This document shows positions 1 through 9,763 of a DNA stretch of 64,000 nt, piece after piece. This DNA is from Muricauda sp. MAR_2010_75 (lineage in GTDB: Bacteria; Bacteroidota; Bacteroidia; Flavobacteriales; Flavobacteriaceae): positions 2,958,501-3,022,500 of the forward strand of contig NZ_JQNJ01000001.1 in the NCBI RefSeq assembly GCF_000745185.1, written 5' to 3'. Numbering within the stretch: position 1 is the first letter of the stretch; the number at the start of each line of letters is the position of its first letter. The notes below the pieces were generated by a model. It did not search any database. It was not told the DNA's origin and worked only from the letters and a program-made list of their open reading frames with translations. Position numbers and translations under genes: made by a program.

Positions 1-2020
1 TCAAATCGATAGTTGGGTCCGGTTCTGTATAGCCTTGTTCCTGGGCTTGCTTTACCACATCGTGGAAGGTGGTGGTATCATTAAAAGTATTGAAGACAAA
101 ATTCAAACTACCGGATAGCACCGCTTGTATTTTTCTGACCTTATCACCTGAAGCAATCAAATGCTTTAAGGTGTCGATGATGGGCAAACCAGCTCCTACG
201 TTGGTCTCGAACAAATAGGGAGCGTTGTACTGCTTGGCTAATTGTTTCAATTCCTTATAATAATCATAATCCGAAGATGATGCTATTTTGTTGCAGGTCA
301 CCACAGAAATACTGTTTTTGAGATAGCTCGGATAGCTTTCCGAGACTTCAGAGCTTGCGGTGTTGTCCACAAAAATGCTGTTGCGATAGTTGAGTGCTAT
401 TATGCGATCAAAAAAGGCTTGTTTATCTGCTTTTTCACCATTGGCCAAAACGGTTTCCCAGTCTTTTAATGGAATACCGTTTTCATCAAAAGCCATGGTT
501 CTGGAATTGCTGATTCCAATGACCCGAATGTTCAATTTTAACTCCTCCTTTAGGTATTTTTTCTGTTGGCGAATCTGGTCTAAGAATTTAGAGCCCACAT
601 TTCCAACTCCCATCACAAAAAGGTTGAGTTGTTTGATGTTTTCCTCAAAAAAGGTCTCGTGCAGTGAGTTGAGCGCTTTTTTTACATCATCTTTTTTGAT
701 GACCGCAGAAATATTTCGCTCCGAAGCACCTTGCGCAATCGCCCTGATGTTTACATTATTCTTTCCAAGAGTGCTGAACATTTTACCACTCAGCCCTTGG
801 TGACTTTTCATATTGTCTCCAACTAAGGCAACGATGGTAAGGTCTTTTTCAACGATTACCGGTTTGATTTTCTTGGTGGAGATTTCGTATTCAAACGTCT
901 CATTTACTGCTTCGGCCGCAGTGTCCACATCTTCATCAGCAATACCCACACAAATGGAATGCTCGGATGAAGCTTGGGTAATCAGCACAATACTAATATT
1001 CTTTAGAGACAATGTTTCAAAGAATCGTTTGGATATTCCTGGGATTCCAATCATCCCCGGACCTTCCAACGACAACAAACTGATATTGCCCACATGACTT
1101 ATACCACGAACGGTTTTCCCATTTCCGTTGGTGTTCTTGGTAATCAGTGTTCCCGGATTTTCGGGGTCGAATGTATTCTTGATAGCAATCGGGATTCCTT
1201 TGCCCAAAACGGGTTGAATGGTAGGGGGAAATAACACCTTTGCGCCAAAATGGGAAAGTTCCATGGCTTCCTCATAGCTTATGTGCGAAACACATTTCGC
1301 CTGTTTCACCAATTTGGGATTGGCGGTGTACATACCGCTTACGTCGGTCCATATTTCTAAAATATCAGCTTCAACAGCACCAGCAAGAATGGCGGCGGTG
1401 TAATCGGAACCACCTCTGCCCAAGGTGGTGGAATCTCCAGATTTACTGGAAGATACAAACCCTGGCAAAACGGTAATTTGATGCTTATTTTCTTCAAAAA
1501 ATGCTTTACAGTTCTGATTGGTCAGCTTAAAATCCACATTGGCTTTTCCGTAACTGCTGTCGGTAATAATAAGTTCACGGCTGTCCTTGAAAACGGCATC
1601 AAGACCTTCGGTCTTAAAAAATTCACTGATGATAAAAGAGGACAACAGTTCCCCATAGCTAACAATTTTATCGGAAAGTTTTGGGGTCAATTCTCCAATC
1701 AAGAATGAACCTTCCAAAAGGGTTTCCAGTACATTCAAATCACTTTTTACCTTGCTTAGGGCAGCGCTTTGATTTTGGACGGGAATCAATTCCCGGATAG
1801 CGTTTATATGTTTGTCCTCAATTGTTTTTAAGGATTCCTTGTAGGCTGTATCTTGTTTTGCAGCCAAGGCTGATGTGTTCAGAAGAAGGTCGGTGACCCC
1901 ACCAAAGGCTGATACCACGACGGCTGCTTTTTCTTTGTCCAGTTGTTGGACTATGGACTTGACTTTATTGATATGCTCTGGATTGGCCACTGAAGTGCCA
2001 CCAAATTTTAAGACTTTCAT
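1..2020 (-). CDS. thrA: Bifunctional aspartokinase / homoserine dehydrogenase, 3' end outside window
   Basis: Catalyses the first step (aspartate phosphorylation) and third step (aspartate semialdehyde to homoserine) of the threonine/methionine branch, in the cytoplasm. The frame reads leftward from ATG at 2020 without a stop to base 1, giving 673 codons; full-length homologues have roughly 815. The N-terminus has the aspartokinase motif KFGGTS at residues 5-10. An ACT-type regulatory segment follows in the middle. A homoserine-dehydrogenase NAD(P)-binding motif (VMGVGNVG) lies near residue 470. The two-domain fusion is normal for Bacteroidetes, where thrB and thrC usually follow; those would lie left of the window. 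About 260 bp separate it from the divergent nnr gene. Identification is secure; only the C-terminus is missing. Confidence 0.95.
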   Translation of the reverse strand, partial: MKVLKFGGTSVANPEHINKVKSIVQQLDKEKAAVVVSAFGGVTDLLLNTSALAAKQDTAYKESLKTIEDKHINAIRELIPVQNQSAALSKVKSDLNVLETLLEGSFLIGELTPKLSDKIVSYGELLSSFIISEFFKTEGLDAVFKDSRELIITDSSYGKANVDFKLTNQNCKAFFEENKHQITVLPGFVSSSKSGDSTTLGRGGSDYTAAILAGAVEADILEIWTDVSGMYTANPKLVKQAKCVSHISYEEAMELSHFGAKVLFPPTIQPVLGKGIPIAIKNTFDPENPGTLITKNTNGNGKTVRGISHVGNISLLSLEGPGMIGIPGISKRFFETLSLKNISIVLITQASSEHSICVGIADEDVDTAAEAVNETFEYEISTKKIKPVIVEKDLTIVALVGDNMKSHQGLSGKMFSTLGKNNVNIRAIAQGASERNISAVIKKDDVKKALNSLHETFFEENIKQLNLFVMGVGNVGSKFLDQIRQQKKYLKEELKLNIRVIGISNSRTMAFDENGIPLKDWETVLANGEKADKQAFFDRIIALNYRNSIFVDNTASSEVSESYPSYLKNSISVVTCNKIASSSDYDYYKELKQLAKQYNAPYLFETNVGAGLPIIDTLKHLIASGDKVRKIQAVLSGSLNFVFNTFNDTTTFHDVVKQAQEQGYTEPDPTIDL

Positions 2021-2180
2021 GATGAAATAGTATTGTAAGAAATATTGAAAAATAGATTAAAAAACGGACGGAAATATATAGCAGATTTACCCCAAAGGGG
2101 TGGTGGTAATCACAGTGAAGATAGATGAAAAAGATTCCATCTGAAGAAGATTACTATCCGTTTGTTTAACTTGCATTGTT

Positions 2181-2211
2181 CTGTTATGAGGAGATAAAAG
2201 TAGTACTTTTG
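2181..2211 (+). promoter_or_regulatory. Candidate nnr promoter
   Basis: TACTTTTG at 2204-2211 fits the Bacteroidetes -7 consensus TAnnTTTG. The upstream triplet at 2181-2183 is CTG rather than TTG, 20 nt away. It lies 69 bp before the nnr start. The -33 match is weak. Confidence 0.35.
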
Positions 2212-2279
2212 ATTACTTCATCAAATCCTACAACGTATTTTTTGCGAAATCCATACAAATAATCAAATTTTTGTGTTGA

Positions 2280-3815
2280 ATGAAAATTTTTTCCGCCCAA
2301 CAAATCTATGACGCTGACAAATTTACCATAGAAAAACAGCAAATTACCAGTGATGCCTTAATGGAACGGGCCGCTACCAAGTTGTTTGAGTGGATTCATG
2401 CGCGATTAAGGGGCACTAGCGTGCATATAAAGTTGTTTTGTGGTATTGGCAACAATGGTGGTGATGGAATGGTTTTGGCCCGACTACTGCATGAACATGG
2501 CTACACCATTGAGGTACATGTGGTGAACTACAGCGAAAAACGCTCCAAGGATTTTTTACTGAATTTGGAGCGGCTAAAAGAAAACAAGGTTTGGCCGGAT
2601 TTTATTAATGCCGATAGTGACTTGCCAGAAATTTCACCGAACGATATTGTGGTGGATGCCATTTTTGGCATTGGACTCAACCGCGCTCCTGATACTTGGG
2701 TTGGGAATCTGATACAGCACATCAATGCTTCGCAAGCGTTTGTTCTTGCTGTGGATGTTCCTTCGGGATTGCCCATGGATAGGAGTCCTTGGAATCCATC
2801 GCATGTGATTGAAGCCAGTTATGTATTGAGCTTTCAAGTACCCAAATTAGTGTTTTTTCTTCCAGAGACCGGGGTTTTTATCAATCAATGGGAGTTGCTC
2901 GACATTGGATTGGATACGGAAATTTTGGAAAAAACCGATGCTGAATATGAATTGATTGGAAGGCAGGAAATACTTCCGCTATACCGACCTCGGCTTAAAT
3001 TTTCCCATAAGGGAACGTACGGGCACTCCATGATCATTGGAGGGAGTTATGGTAAAATTGGAGCTGTGCAATTGGCAGGCAATGCCTGTTTATCCACGGG
3101 TAGTGGGTTGGTAACCGCCTTTGTTCCCCAATGTGGATACCAATCGCTCCAAACAAGCATTCCAGAGGTAATGGTTTTAACTGATGAAGATGAAAAGAAT
3201 ATCACGCATGTAGACCTTCCTTTTGTGCCTGACGTTATTGGAATTGGGATGGGGATCGGTACAGAAGAGAAAACGGCAAAAGCATTTGGTGATCTTCTCA
3301 AAGAGATGAAGGCGCCCATGGTCATCGATGCGGATGGACTCAATATTCTGGCTAAAAATCCCAAAATGCTGAAGGACATTCCCAAAAATTCCATTTTAAC
3401 GCCCCATCCAAAAGAATTGGAGCGACTCATCGGAAAATGGGAAAATGATTTTGATAAATTAAAAAAGGCCAAAACCTTTTCTTTGGAAAATGAGGTGGTG
3501 TTGGTTATAAAAGGGGCCCATACGATAGTTCTTCATAACGGTAAAGGTTATGTGAATACCACTGGAAATCCGGGAATGGCCACGGCAGGCAGTGGTGATG
3601 TGCTTACCGGAATGATGACAGGATTGAAGGCCCAAGGATATTCACCGGTGCATTCGGCCATCTTTGCTGTTTACCTTCATGGCCTTGCAGGAGATATAGG
3701 CGCATCGCAACTCGGTTATGAAGCGGTTAAGGCATCTGAAATCATAAATAGAATAGGACAGGCGTATCTGGAAATCCTAAATCCGCCTGAAGTTGAGGAT
3801 AGGGAAAAGAGTTAA
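2280..3815 (+). CDS. nnr: Bifunctional NAD(P)H-hydrate epimerase / ADP-dependent dehydratase
   Basis: Metabolite-repair enzyme. The N-terminal YjeF_N domain (about residues 1-215) epimerises hydrated NAD(P)H. The C-terminal ribokinase-like domain (about 230-500) dehydrates the S form at the expense of ADP. Visible motifs are the N-terminal GIGNNGGDGMVLAR, the linker GTYGHSMIIGGSYGKIGA that opens the kinase-like domain, TPHPKELERL, and the C-terminal GNPGMATAGSGDVLTGMMTG with its catalytic Asp. At 511 aa it has the usual length of the fused enzyme. It starts at the ATG just after the promoter-like box and ends 2 nt from the convergent small gene at 3818. Cytosolic and constitutive in related bacteria. 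Confidence 0.95.
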   Translation: MKIFSAQQIYDADKFTIEKQQITSDALMERAATKLFEWIHARLRGTSVHIKLFCGIGNNGGDGMVLARLLHEHGYTIEVHVVNYSEKRSKDFLLNLERLKENKVWPDFINADSDLPEISPNDIVVDAIFGIGLNRAPDTWVGNLIQHINASQAFVLAVDVPSGLPMDRSPWNPSHVIEASYVLSFQVPKLVFFLPETGVFINQWELLDIGLDTEILEKTDAEYELIGRQEILPLYRPRLKFSHKGTYGHSMIIGGSYGKIGAVQLAGNACLSTGSGLVTAFVPQCGYQSLQTSIPEVMVLTDEDEKNITHVDLPFVPDVIGIGMGIGTEEKTAKAFGDLLKEMKAPMVIDADGLNILAKNPKMLKDIPKNSILTPHPKELERLIGKWENDFDKLKKAKTFSLENEVVLVIKGAHTIVLHNGKGYVNTTGNPGMATAGSGDVLTGMMTGLKAQGYSPVHSAIFAVYLHGLAGDIGASQLGYEAVKASEIINRIGQAYLEILNPPEVEDREKS

Positions 3816-3817
3816 AG

Positions 3818-4231
3818 CTATTTTTTGCCTTTACCCGTCTTCACTCTTTTTTTAACCCAGGCCAATGCGTTCTCAAACTCAATAAAGAATTCCATGTTCT
3901 TTTTGTAAAACAACTTCTCTATTTTGAAGTTATGCATGTCTATTTCCTTTTTGGAAACAATGGCAAACGCCTTTAGGTTGTCCAAACCACGAAGATAGTT
4001 GTAGATGGTGGGATCTACAGCATAGGAATTTTTCCGTAGGCTGATGTAGCCAAAATTCCTGTTCCTAAAATGTATTTCTGATATCCCAATCATTTGATAA
4101 GCGCGCTCAAGCGTAACTGTGGCACCTTCATCAAAAGTAGCGACCATGTAATCATCAAAAACCTGTATGGTTCCAATATCCAACTGGTATTCACGTACCA
4201 CGATGGTCTTCTTCGTAGAAGTAATTCTCAT
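3818..4231 (-). CDS. Conserved hypothetical protein, about 137 aa
   Basis: Small soluble protein, not assigned to a named family here. I prefer the ATG at 4231 (MRITSTKKTIVV) over the upstream one at 4276, because the extra 15 residues look non-conserved. The sequence alternates short beta strands (IQVFDDYMVATFDEG) with helices and ends in a basic KKRVKTGKGKK tail. It has no signal peptide or membrane segment. The short alpha/beta pattern resembles SpoIIAA/STAS-like small proteins known in Flavobacteriia, but that is inference. It converges with nnr (2-nt gap) and lies downstream of the clpC terminator. Confidence 0.7.
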   Translation of the reverse strand: MRITSTKKTIVVREYQLDIGTIQVFDDYMVATFDEGATVTLERAYQMIGISEIHFRNRNFGYISLRKNSYAVDPTIYNYLRGLDNLKAFAIVSKKEIDMHNFKIEKLFYKKNMEFFIEFENALAWVKKRVKTGKGKK

Positions 4232-4340
4232 TCCCCAAATAGTTATAGTGTCTCTGGACGAAAGTATGGCGAACAAGGAGCGATCAGAAAAATATTAGAT
4301 TAAAAGCAATATTATCGTTTGTATTACATTTTGGGGCATA

Positions 4341-4370
4341 AAAAAAGCTGACATCTGTCAGCTTTTTTTT
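4341..4370 (-). terminator. Intrinsic terminator of clpC
   Basis: Stem AAAGCTGACA / TGTCAGCTTT with a 2-nt loop, flanked by A and T runs, so it can act in both directions. It lies 18 bp past the clpC stop. Confidence 0.88.
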
Positions 4371-4387
4371 ATTGTGTTTTTATGGAT

Positions 4388-6943
4388 TTATTTTTCGGTC
4401 TCGGGTGATTTTTCCGTTTTCTTTATTTTGATGGTGAGTTCTTCTTTTTTCTCATCCAAATCCATAAAGATACTGTCACCTTCTTCGAGTTTGGAGTTTA
4501 CGATTTCCTCCGCAAGGGCATCCTCAATATATTTTTGGATGGCTCTTTTTAGAGGTCGTGCTCCATATTCTTTGTCGAAACCTTTTTCGGCAATATAATC
4601 CTTGGCCTTATCAGAAAGGTTGAGGTCATAACCTATCTCCTTGATACGCTGGTACAATTTGTTCAATTCAATATCAATGATCTTGTGGATGTCCTCTCTC
4701 TCCAGAGGGTTAAAGACAATCACATCATCAATACGGTTCAAGAACTCAGGGGCAAACGCTTTTTTAAGGGCGTTTTCAATGACACTTTTCTGGTGTGTAT
4801 CGGCCTGGGCCTTTTTGGCCGCAGTACCAAACCCTATGCCTTGCCCAAAATCCTTCAACTGACGAGCTCCAATATTGGAGGTCATGATGATAATGGTATT
4901 TCTGAAATCAATCTTCCTGCCAAGACTATCGGTAAGGAAACCATCATCCAAAACCTGGAGCAACATGTTGAAGACATCTGGGTGTGCCTTTTCAACCTCG
5001 TCCAAAAGGATTACAGAATAAGGCTTACGTCGAACCTTTTCAGTCAACTGACCTCCTTCTTCATAACCCACATATCCTGGAGGTGCTCCCACCAATCTGG
5101 AAATGGCGAATTTTTCCATGTATTCGCTCATATCTATTCGGATAAGGGCATCTTCAGAATCAAACAGTTCCTTGGCCAAAATCTTGGCCAACTGTGTTTT
5201 TCCGACCCCCGTCTGACCCAAGAAAATGAAAGAACCAATAGGTTTGTTGGGATCCTTTAAACCTGCTCGGTTACGTTGGATGGCCTTGGCCACTTTGGCC
5301 ACTGCTTCATCTTGACCTATAACAAATCCTTTGATCAAATTTGGCAATTCTGCCAATTTGTTGCTTTCGGTCTGTGCAATTTTATTGACGGGAATACCGC
5401 TCATCATGGAAACCACATCGGCAACATTGTCTTCTGTAACGGTTTCACGGTGCAGCCTGCTTTCCTCTTCCCAACGTTCCTGGGCAGATGCCAATTCTTT
5501 CTCAAGACGTTTTTCATCGTCCCGAAGCTTGGCGGCCTCCTCGTACTTCTGCTTTTTGACCACGCTGTTTTTCAACTCACGTACATCTTCCAACTGACTC
5601 TCCAACTCCAAAATCTGTTTGGGAACGTCCATGTTCACGATGTGAACCCGCGAACCAGCTTCATCCAGGGCATCAATGGCCTTGTCCGGTAAAAAACGGT
5701 CTGTCATATAGCGATTGGTCAACTTTACACAGGCCAAAATGGCTTCATCGGTATAGTTAACGTTATGGTGGTCTTCGTACTTGCCTTTGATGTTCATCAA
5801 AATTTCGATGGTCTCCTCTACAGTGGTGGGTTCCACCATCACTTTTTGGAAACGACGCTCAAGGGCGCCATCTTTTTCGATGTACTGTCTGTATTCATCA
5901 AGCGTAGTGGCACCGATACATTGAATTTCACCTCGGGCCAAAGCAGGTTTGAACATGTTTGAAGCATCCAAGCTGCCTGTGGCACCACCTGCTCCAACAA
6001 TGGTATGAATCTCATCGATGAAAAGAATAATGTCATCATTCTTTTCCAGCTCGTTCATTACGGCTTTCATTCGTTCCTCAAACTGACCACGGTATTTGGT
6101 ACCGGCCACCAATGAGGCCAAATCCAAAGTAACCACGCGCTTGTTGTACAATATGCGAGAAACTTTTTTGTTGATGATGCGCAATGCCAAACCTTCGGCG
6201 ATGGCACTCTTACCCACACCGGGCTCACCAATGAGCAACGGATTGTTTTTCTTTCTCCTGCTCAAAATCTGGGAGACACGCTCAATTTCTTTTTCGCGTC
6301 CCACAACAGGATCCAATTTGTTCTCCTCGGCCAATCGGGTAAGATCGCGTCCAAAATTGTCCAAGACCGGGGTCTTGGATTTTTTAGTGCCTTTTTGACC
6401 GGAACTTGAACCGAAGGTACTTTCCTTGGCATCACCAGAATCGTCCGGGTCGCTAGGAAAGGATTCCGCTTGTGGTGAATCTATATAATCATCATCGCTT
6501 GTGATCATGGATTTGAACTGTTCTTTAACGTTATCATAGTCCACCTTTAATTTGTGCAACAACTTGGTTGTGGGGTCATTCTCATTTCTAAGAATGCACA
6601 ACAACAGGTGTGCGGTATTGATGGAAGAGCTTTGGAAAAGCTTTGCTTCCAAAAAAGTGGTCTTCAACGCACGCTCGGCCTGCCGAGTGAGGTGAAGGTT
6701 TTTCTTGTCTTTTTGCATGGTTCCAGAATTAGGATTTGCCGGACTTAGGATTTCCACTTTTCTGCGTAAGTGTTCCAAATCCACGTCGAGGGCATCCAAA
6801 ATGTTTATGGCCTTGCCATTTCCATCTCTTAAAAGACCAAGCATAAGGTGTTCCGTACCAATGAAATCATGCCCTAATCTTAGGGCTTCTTCCTTGCTGT
6901 ATGCTATCACGTCTTTTACTCTGGGGGAAAAATTATCATCCAT
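4388..6943 (-). CDS. clpC: ATP-dependent Clp protease ATPase subunit ClpC
   Basis: Hexameric AAA+ unfoldase that feeds substrates to ClpP in the cytoplasm. Domain order: Clp N-domain repeats (about residues 1-145), acidic linker, AAA-1 with Walker A GEPGVGKS, a UVR-type middle segment (KQKYEEAAKLRDDEKRLEKE), AAA-2 with Walker A GQTGVGKT, and a C-terminal D2-small domain. The UVR segment makes it ClpC rather than ClpA or ClpB. The IGF tripeptide in GQGIGFGT fits the ClpP-docking loop. The start at 6943 (MDDNFSPRVKDVI) is preferred over the ATG 18 nt upstream because the N-domain begins there. It is transcribed alone, divergent from gyrA, with a strong terminator. About 851 aa, normal for the family. 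Confidence 0.96.
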   Translation of the reverse strand: MDDNFSPRVKDVIAYSKEEALRLGHDFIGTEHLMLGLLRDGNGKAINILDALDVDLEHLRRKVEILSPANPNSGTMQKDKKNLHLTRQAERALKTTFLEAKLFQSSSINTAHLLLCILRNENDPTTKLLHKLKVDYDNVKEQFKSMITSDDDYIDSPQAESFPSDPDDSGDAKESTFGSSSGQKGTKKSKTPVLDNFGRDLTRLAEENKLDPVVGREKEIERVSQILSRRKKNNPLLIGEPGVGKSAIAEGLALRIINKKVSRILYNKRVVTLDLASLVAGTKYRGQFEERMKAVMNELEKNDDIILFIDEIHTIVGAGGATGSLDASNMFKPALARGEIQCIGATTLDEYRQYIEKDGALERRFQKVMVEPTTVEETIEILMNIKGKYEDHHNVNYTDEAILACVKLTNRYMTDRFLPDKAIDALDEAGSRVHIVNMDVPKQILELESQLEDVRELKNSVVKKQKYEEAAKLRDDEKRLEKELASAQERWEEESRLHRETVTEDNVADVVSMMSGIPVNKIAQTESNKLAELPNLIKGFVIGQDEAVAKVAKAIQRNRAGLKDPNKPIGSFIFLGQTGVGKTQLAKILAKELFDSEDALIRIDMSEYMEKFAISRLVGAPPGYVGYEEGGQLTEKVRRKPYSVILLDEVEKAHPDVFNMLLQVLDDGFLTDSLGRKIDFRNTIIIMTSNIGARQLKDFGQGIGFGTAAKKAQADTHQKSVIENALKKAFAPEFLNRIDDVIVFNPLEREDIHKIIDIELNKLYQRIKEIGYDLNLSDKAKDYIAEKGFDKEYGARPLKRAIQKYIEDALAEEIVNSKLEEGDSIFMDLDEKKEELTIKIKKTEKSPETEK

Positions 6944-7204
6944 ACCTTTCTTTTTCAGCAATTAAAATTAATAAAAGTATTGTTACAGTGGTCAAATACC
7001 GTACCCTTATTCGATAAACTAGTATTAAATGTCGAAATAATGGACACTTTTTAGGTGGTTTAACATAGCTTTATTACAATATGGGGATGTTGGTCGGAAA
7101 TGTTGATAATTTTTTTAATAAAGTAAGTCCCTATTGTTCTGAAAGGGTCTATTTTCCGTATATTGCCATGATATTTTAACCAGTAAAAACAATAAGATTT
7201 TAGC

Positions 7205-9691
7205 ATGGCGGAAGGAGAAAAGTTAATTCCTATCAACATAGAGGATGAGATGAAATCTGCCTACATTGATTATTCAATGTCGGTCATTGTGTCACGTGCC
7301 CTGCCAGATGTTCGTGATGGACTAAAACCAGTTCACCGGAGAGTACTTTTTGGAATGCACGAACTTGGGGTGAGATCTAACAGTTCGCACAAAAAATCTG
7401 CCCGTATTGTTGGGGAGGTATTGGGTAAGTATCACCCACATGGCGATACGTCTGTATATGATACCATGGTGCGTATGGCCCAGGAATGGAGCCTACGATA
7501 TATGCTTGTGGACGGTCAAGGAAACTTTGGTTCCGTTGATGGCGATAGCCCTGCGGCCATGCGTTATACCGAGGCCAAGATGCGGAAAATTGCAGAGGAG
7601 ATGTTGGCCGATATTGATAAAGATACGGTGGACCATCAGCTCAATTTTGATGATTCCCTGCAAGAACCCACGGTTCTGCCCACCCGGGTGCCCAACCTTT
7701 TGGTGAATGGAGCTTCGGGTATTGCCGTAGGTATGGCCACCAATATGCCGCCCCATAACCTATCTGAAGTTGTAGATGGTACTGTGGCCTATATTGACAA
7801 TAGTGATATTGAAATAGATGAGCTGATCACCCACATCAAAGCTCCCGATTTTCCCACAGGGGGAATCATTTATGGATATGAGGGGGTAAAAGAAGCTTTT
7901 CATACCGGTCGAGGACGGGTTGTAATGCGCGCCAAAGCTTCGTTTGAAGAAGTCCAGGGAAGAGAGTGTATCGTTGTTACCGAAATTCCGTACCAGGTCA
8001 ACAAGGCGGATATGATCAAAAAGACCGCCGACCTTGTCAACGAAAAGAAAATAGAGGGGATTGCATCTCTCAGAGATGAGTCTGATAGAAATGGAATGCG
8101 TATCGTGTATATCCTTAAACGTGATGCCATACCCAATATCGTACTGAACATGCTGTACAAGTACACAGCACTTCAATCCTCATTCAGCGTCAACAATATT
8201 GCCTTGGTAAAAGGTAGGCCGCAGCTGTTGAACCTAAAGGAAATCATTCATCACTTTGTAGAGCACAGGCACGAGGTGGTGGTCCGTAGGACCAAATACG
8301 AATTGCAAAAGGCCGAGGACCGGGCCCATATTCTTGAAGGACTGATCATTGCCTCCGATAACATTGATGAGGTAATTGCCATTATTAGGGCATCCTCCAA
8401 TGTGGAAGAGGCCCGTACCAATTTAATGGAACGCTTTAAGTTGACCGAGGTTCAGGCCAAGGCCATTGTGGAAATGCGTTTGCGCCAACTTACTGGTCTG
8501 GAACAGGACAAATTGCGTGATGAACATGCTGAACTTTTGAAGACCATCGAGGATTTGAAAGATATTCTTGCCAAGAAGGAGCGTAGAATGCAGATCATTA
8601 AAGATGAGCTTCTTGAGGTTAAGGAGAAATATGGCGACGACAGAAGATCTGAAATCAACTATGCAGGTGGCGATTTGAGCATTGAGGATATGATTCCGGA
8701 TGAGCAAGTGGTCATCACTATTTCCCACGCAGGCTACATCAAAAGAACACCTTTATCAGAATATAAGACCCAGAACAGGGGAGGTGTGGGCCAAAAGGCA
8801 TCCTCAACCCGAAACGAGGATTTCTTGGAACACCTTTTTGTGGGCACCAACCACCAATACATGTTGTTCTTTACCCAAAACGGTAAATGTTTCTGGATGC
8901 GCGTCTATGAAATTCCCGAGGGCAGCAGAACCTCCAAAGGAAGAGCTATCCAGAACCTGGTCAATATTGAGATGGAGGACAAGGTGAAAGCCTTTATCTG
9001 TACCCAAGATCTTAAGGATGAGGACTATGTGAACAGTCACTACGTGATTATGGCCACCAAAAAGGGAACAGTGAAGAAAACATCCTTGGAGCAATATTCC
9101 CGTCCACGCCAAAATGGTATCAATGCCATTACCATTAAAGATGGCGATGAGCTTTTGGAAGCCAAGTTGACTACTGGAACCAGCCAGATTTTCCTTGGAT
9201 TGAAATCTGGAAAAGCCATTCGCTTTGAAGAAAGTAAAACGCGGCCCATGGGTAGGAATGCCTCTGGTGTTCGGGGAATTACCTTGGCGGATGACAAAGA
9301 CGAAGTAATCGGTATGGTATCCGTTCACAATTTTGAGGATGACATCTTGGTCGTTTCAGAAAATGGGTATGGTAAAAGATCCAACTTGGAGGATTATCGC
9401 GTAACTAATAGAGGAGGAAAAGGGGTTAAGACCATTTCCATCACTGAAAAAACAGGTGGACTTGTAGCCATTAAGAATGTAACGGATACCGATGACCTTA
9501 TGATCATCAATAAATCCGGTATTGCCATTCGCATGAGCGTGGAAGATCTTCGTGTCATGGGTAGGGCTACACAGGGGGTTCGCCTCATCAATTTAAGGGA
9601 AGGGGACTCCATAGCTGCCGTGGCCAAAGTCATGAAAGAAGATGATTCCCTTGACGATACCAATGTCCTTGATATAGAGGTCAATGACTAA
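7205..9691 (+). CDS. gyrA: DNA gyrase subunit A
   Basis: Breakage-reunion subunit of type II topoisomerase; works with GyrB to introduce negative supercoils. The N-terminal winged-helix/tower domain is complete, with catalytic Tyr121 in AMRYTEAK. The quinolone-determining region reads [17 protein letters not shown], with Thr82 where E. coli has Ser83 and Asp86 where it has Asp87. The C-terminal beta-pinwheel carries repeated blade motifs, including NRGGVGQKA and NRGGKGVKT, the latter in the position of the GyrA box. This supports gyrase over topoisomerase IV ParC. 828 aa with an acidic tail is typical. About 260 bp of shared upstream DNA separates it from clpC. Confidence 0.95.
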   Translation: MAEGEKLIPINIEDEMKSAYIDYSMSVIVSRALPDVRDGLKPVHRRVLFGMHELGVRSNSSHKKSARIVGEVLGKYHPHGDTSVYDTMVRMAQEWSLRYMLVDGQGNFGSVDGDSPAAMRYTEAKMRKIAEEMLADIDKDTVDHQLNFDDSLQEPTVLPTRVPNLLVNGASGIAVGMATNMPPHNLSEVVDGTVAYIDNSDIEIDELITHIKAPDFPTGGIIYGYEGVKEAFHTGRGRVVMRAKASFEEVQGRECIVVTEIPYQVNKADMIKKTADLVNEKKIEGIASLRDESDRNGMRIVYILKRDAIPNIVLNMLYKYTALQSSFSVNNIALVKGRPQLLNLKEIIHHFVEHRHEVVVRRTKYELQKAEDRAHILEGLIIASDNIDEVIAIIRASSNVEEARTNLMERFKLTEVQAKAIVEMRLRQLTGLEQDKLRDEHAELLKTIEDLKDILAKKERRMQIIKDELLEVKEKYGDDRRSEINYAGGDLSIEDMIPDEQVVITISHAGYIKRTPLSEYKTQNRGGVGQKASSTRNEDFLEHLFVGTNHQYMLFFTQNGKCFWMRVYEIPEGSRTSKGRAIQNLVNIEMEDKVKAFICTQDLKDEDYVNSHYVIMATKKGTVKKTSLEQYSRPRQNGINAITIKDGDELLEAKLTTGTSQIFLGLKSGKAIRFEESKTRPMGRNASGVRGITLADDKDEVIGMVSVHNFEDDILVVSENGYGKRSNLEDYRVTNRGGKGVKTISITEKTGGLVAIKNVTDTDDLMIINKSGIAIRMSVEDLRVMGRATQGVRLINLREGDSIAAVAKVMKEDDSLDDTNVLDIEVND

Positions 9692-9763
9692 GATGGCATG
9701 GCAATTGATAAGTACAATGAAAATAATTAATAATCGATAAACACTAAATAATTACGTTTTAAC

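Noticed and set aside
2021..2279. Threonine attenuator leader before thrA
   Set aside because: No short leader peptide with Thr/Ile runs and no terminator stem is visible in the interval.
4685..5692. Long plus-strand frames over clpC
   Set aside because: They lie antisense to a well-conserved gene and reflect its codon pattern.
7407..9684. Open frames on both strands inside gyrA
   Set aside because: Shadows of the conserved gyrA frame; no independent start or domain.
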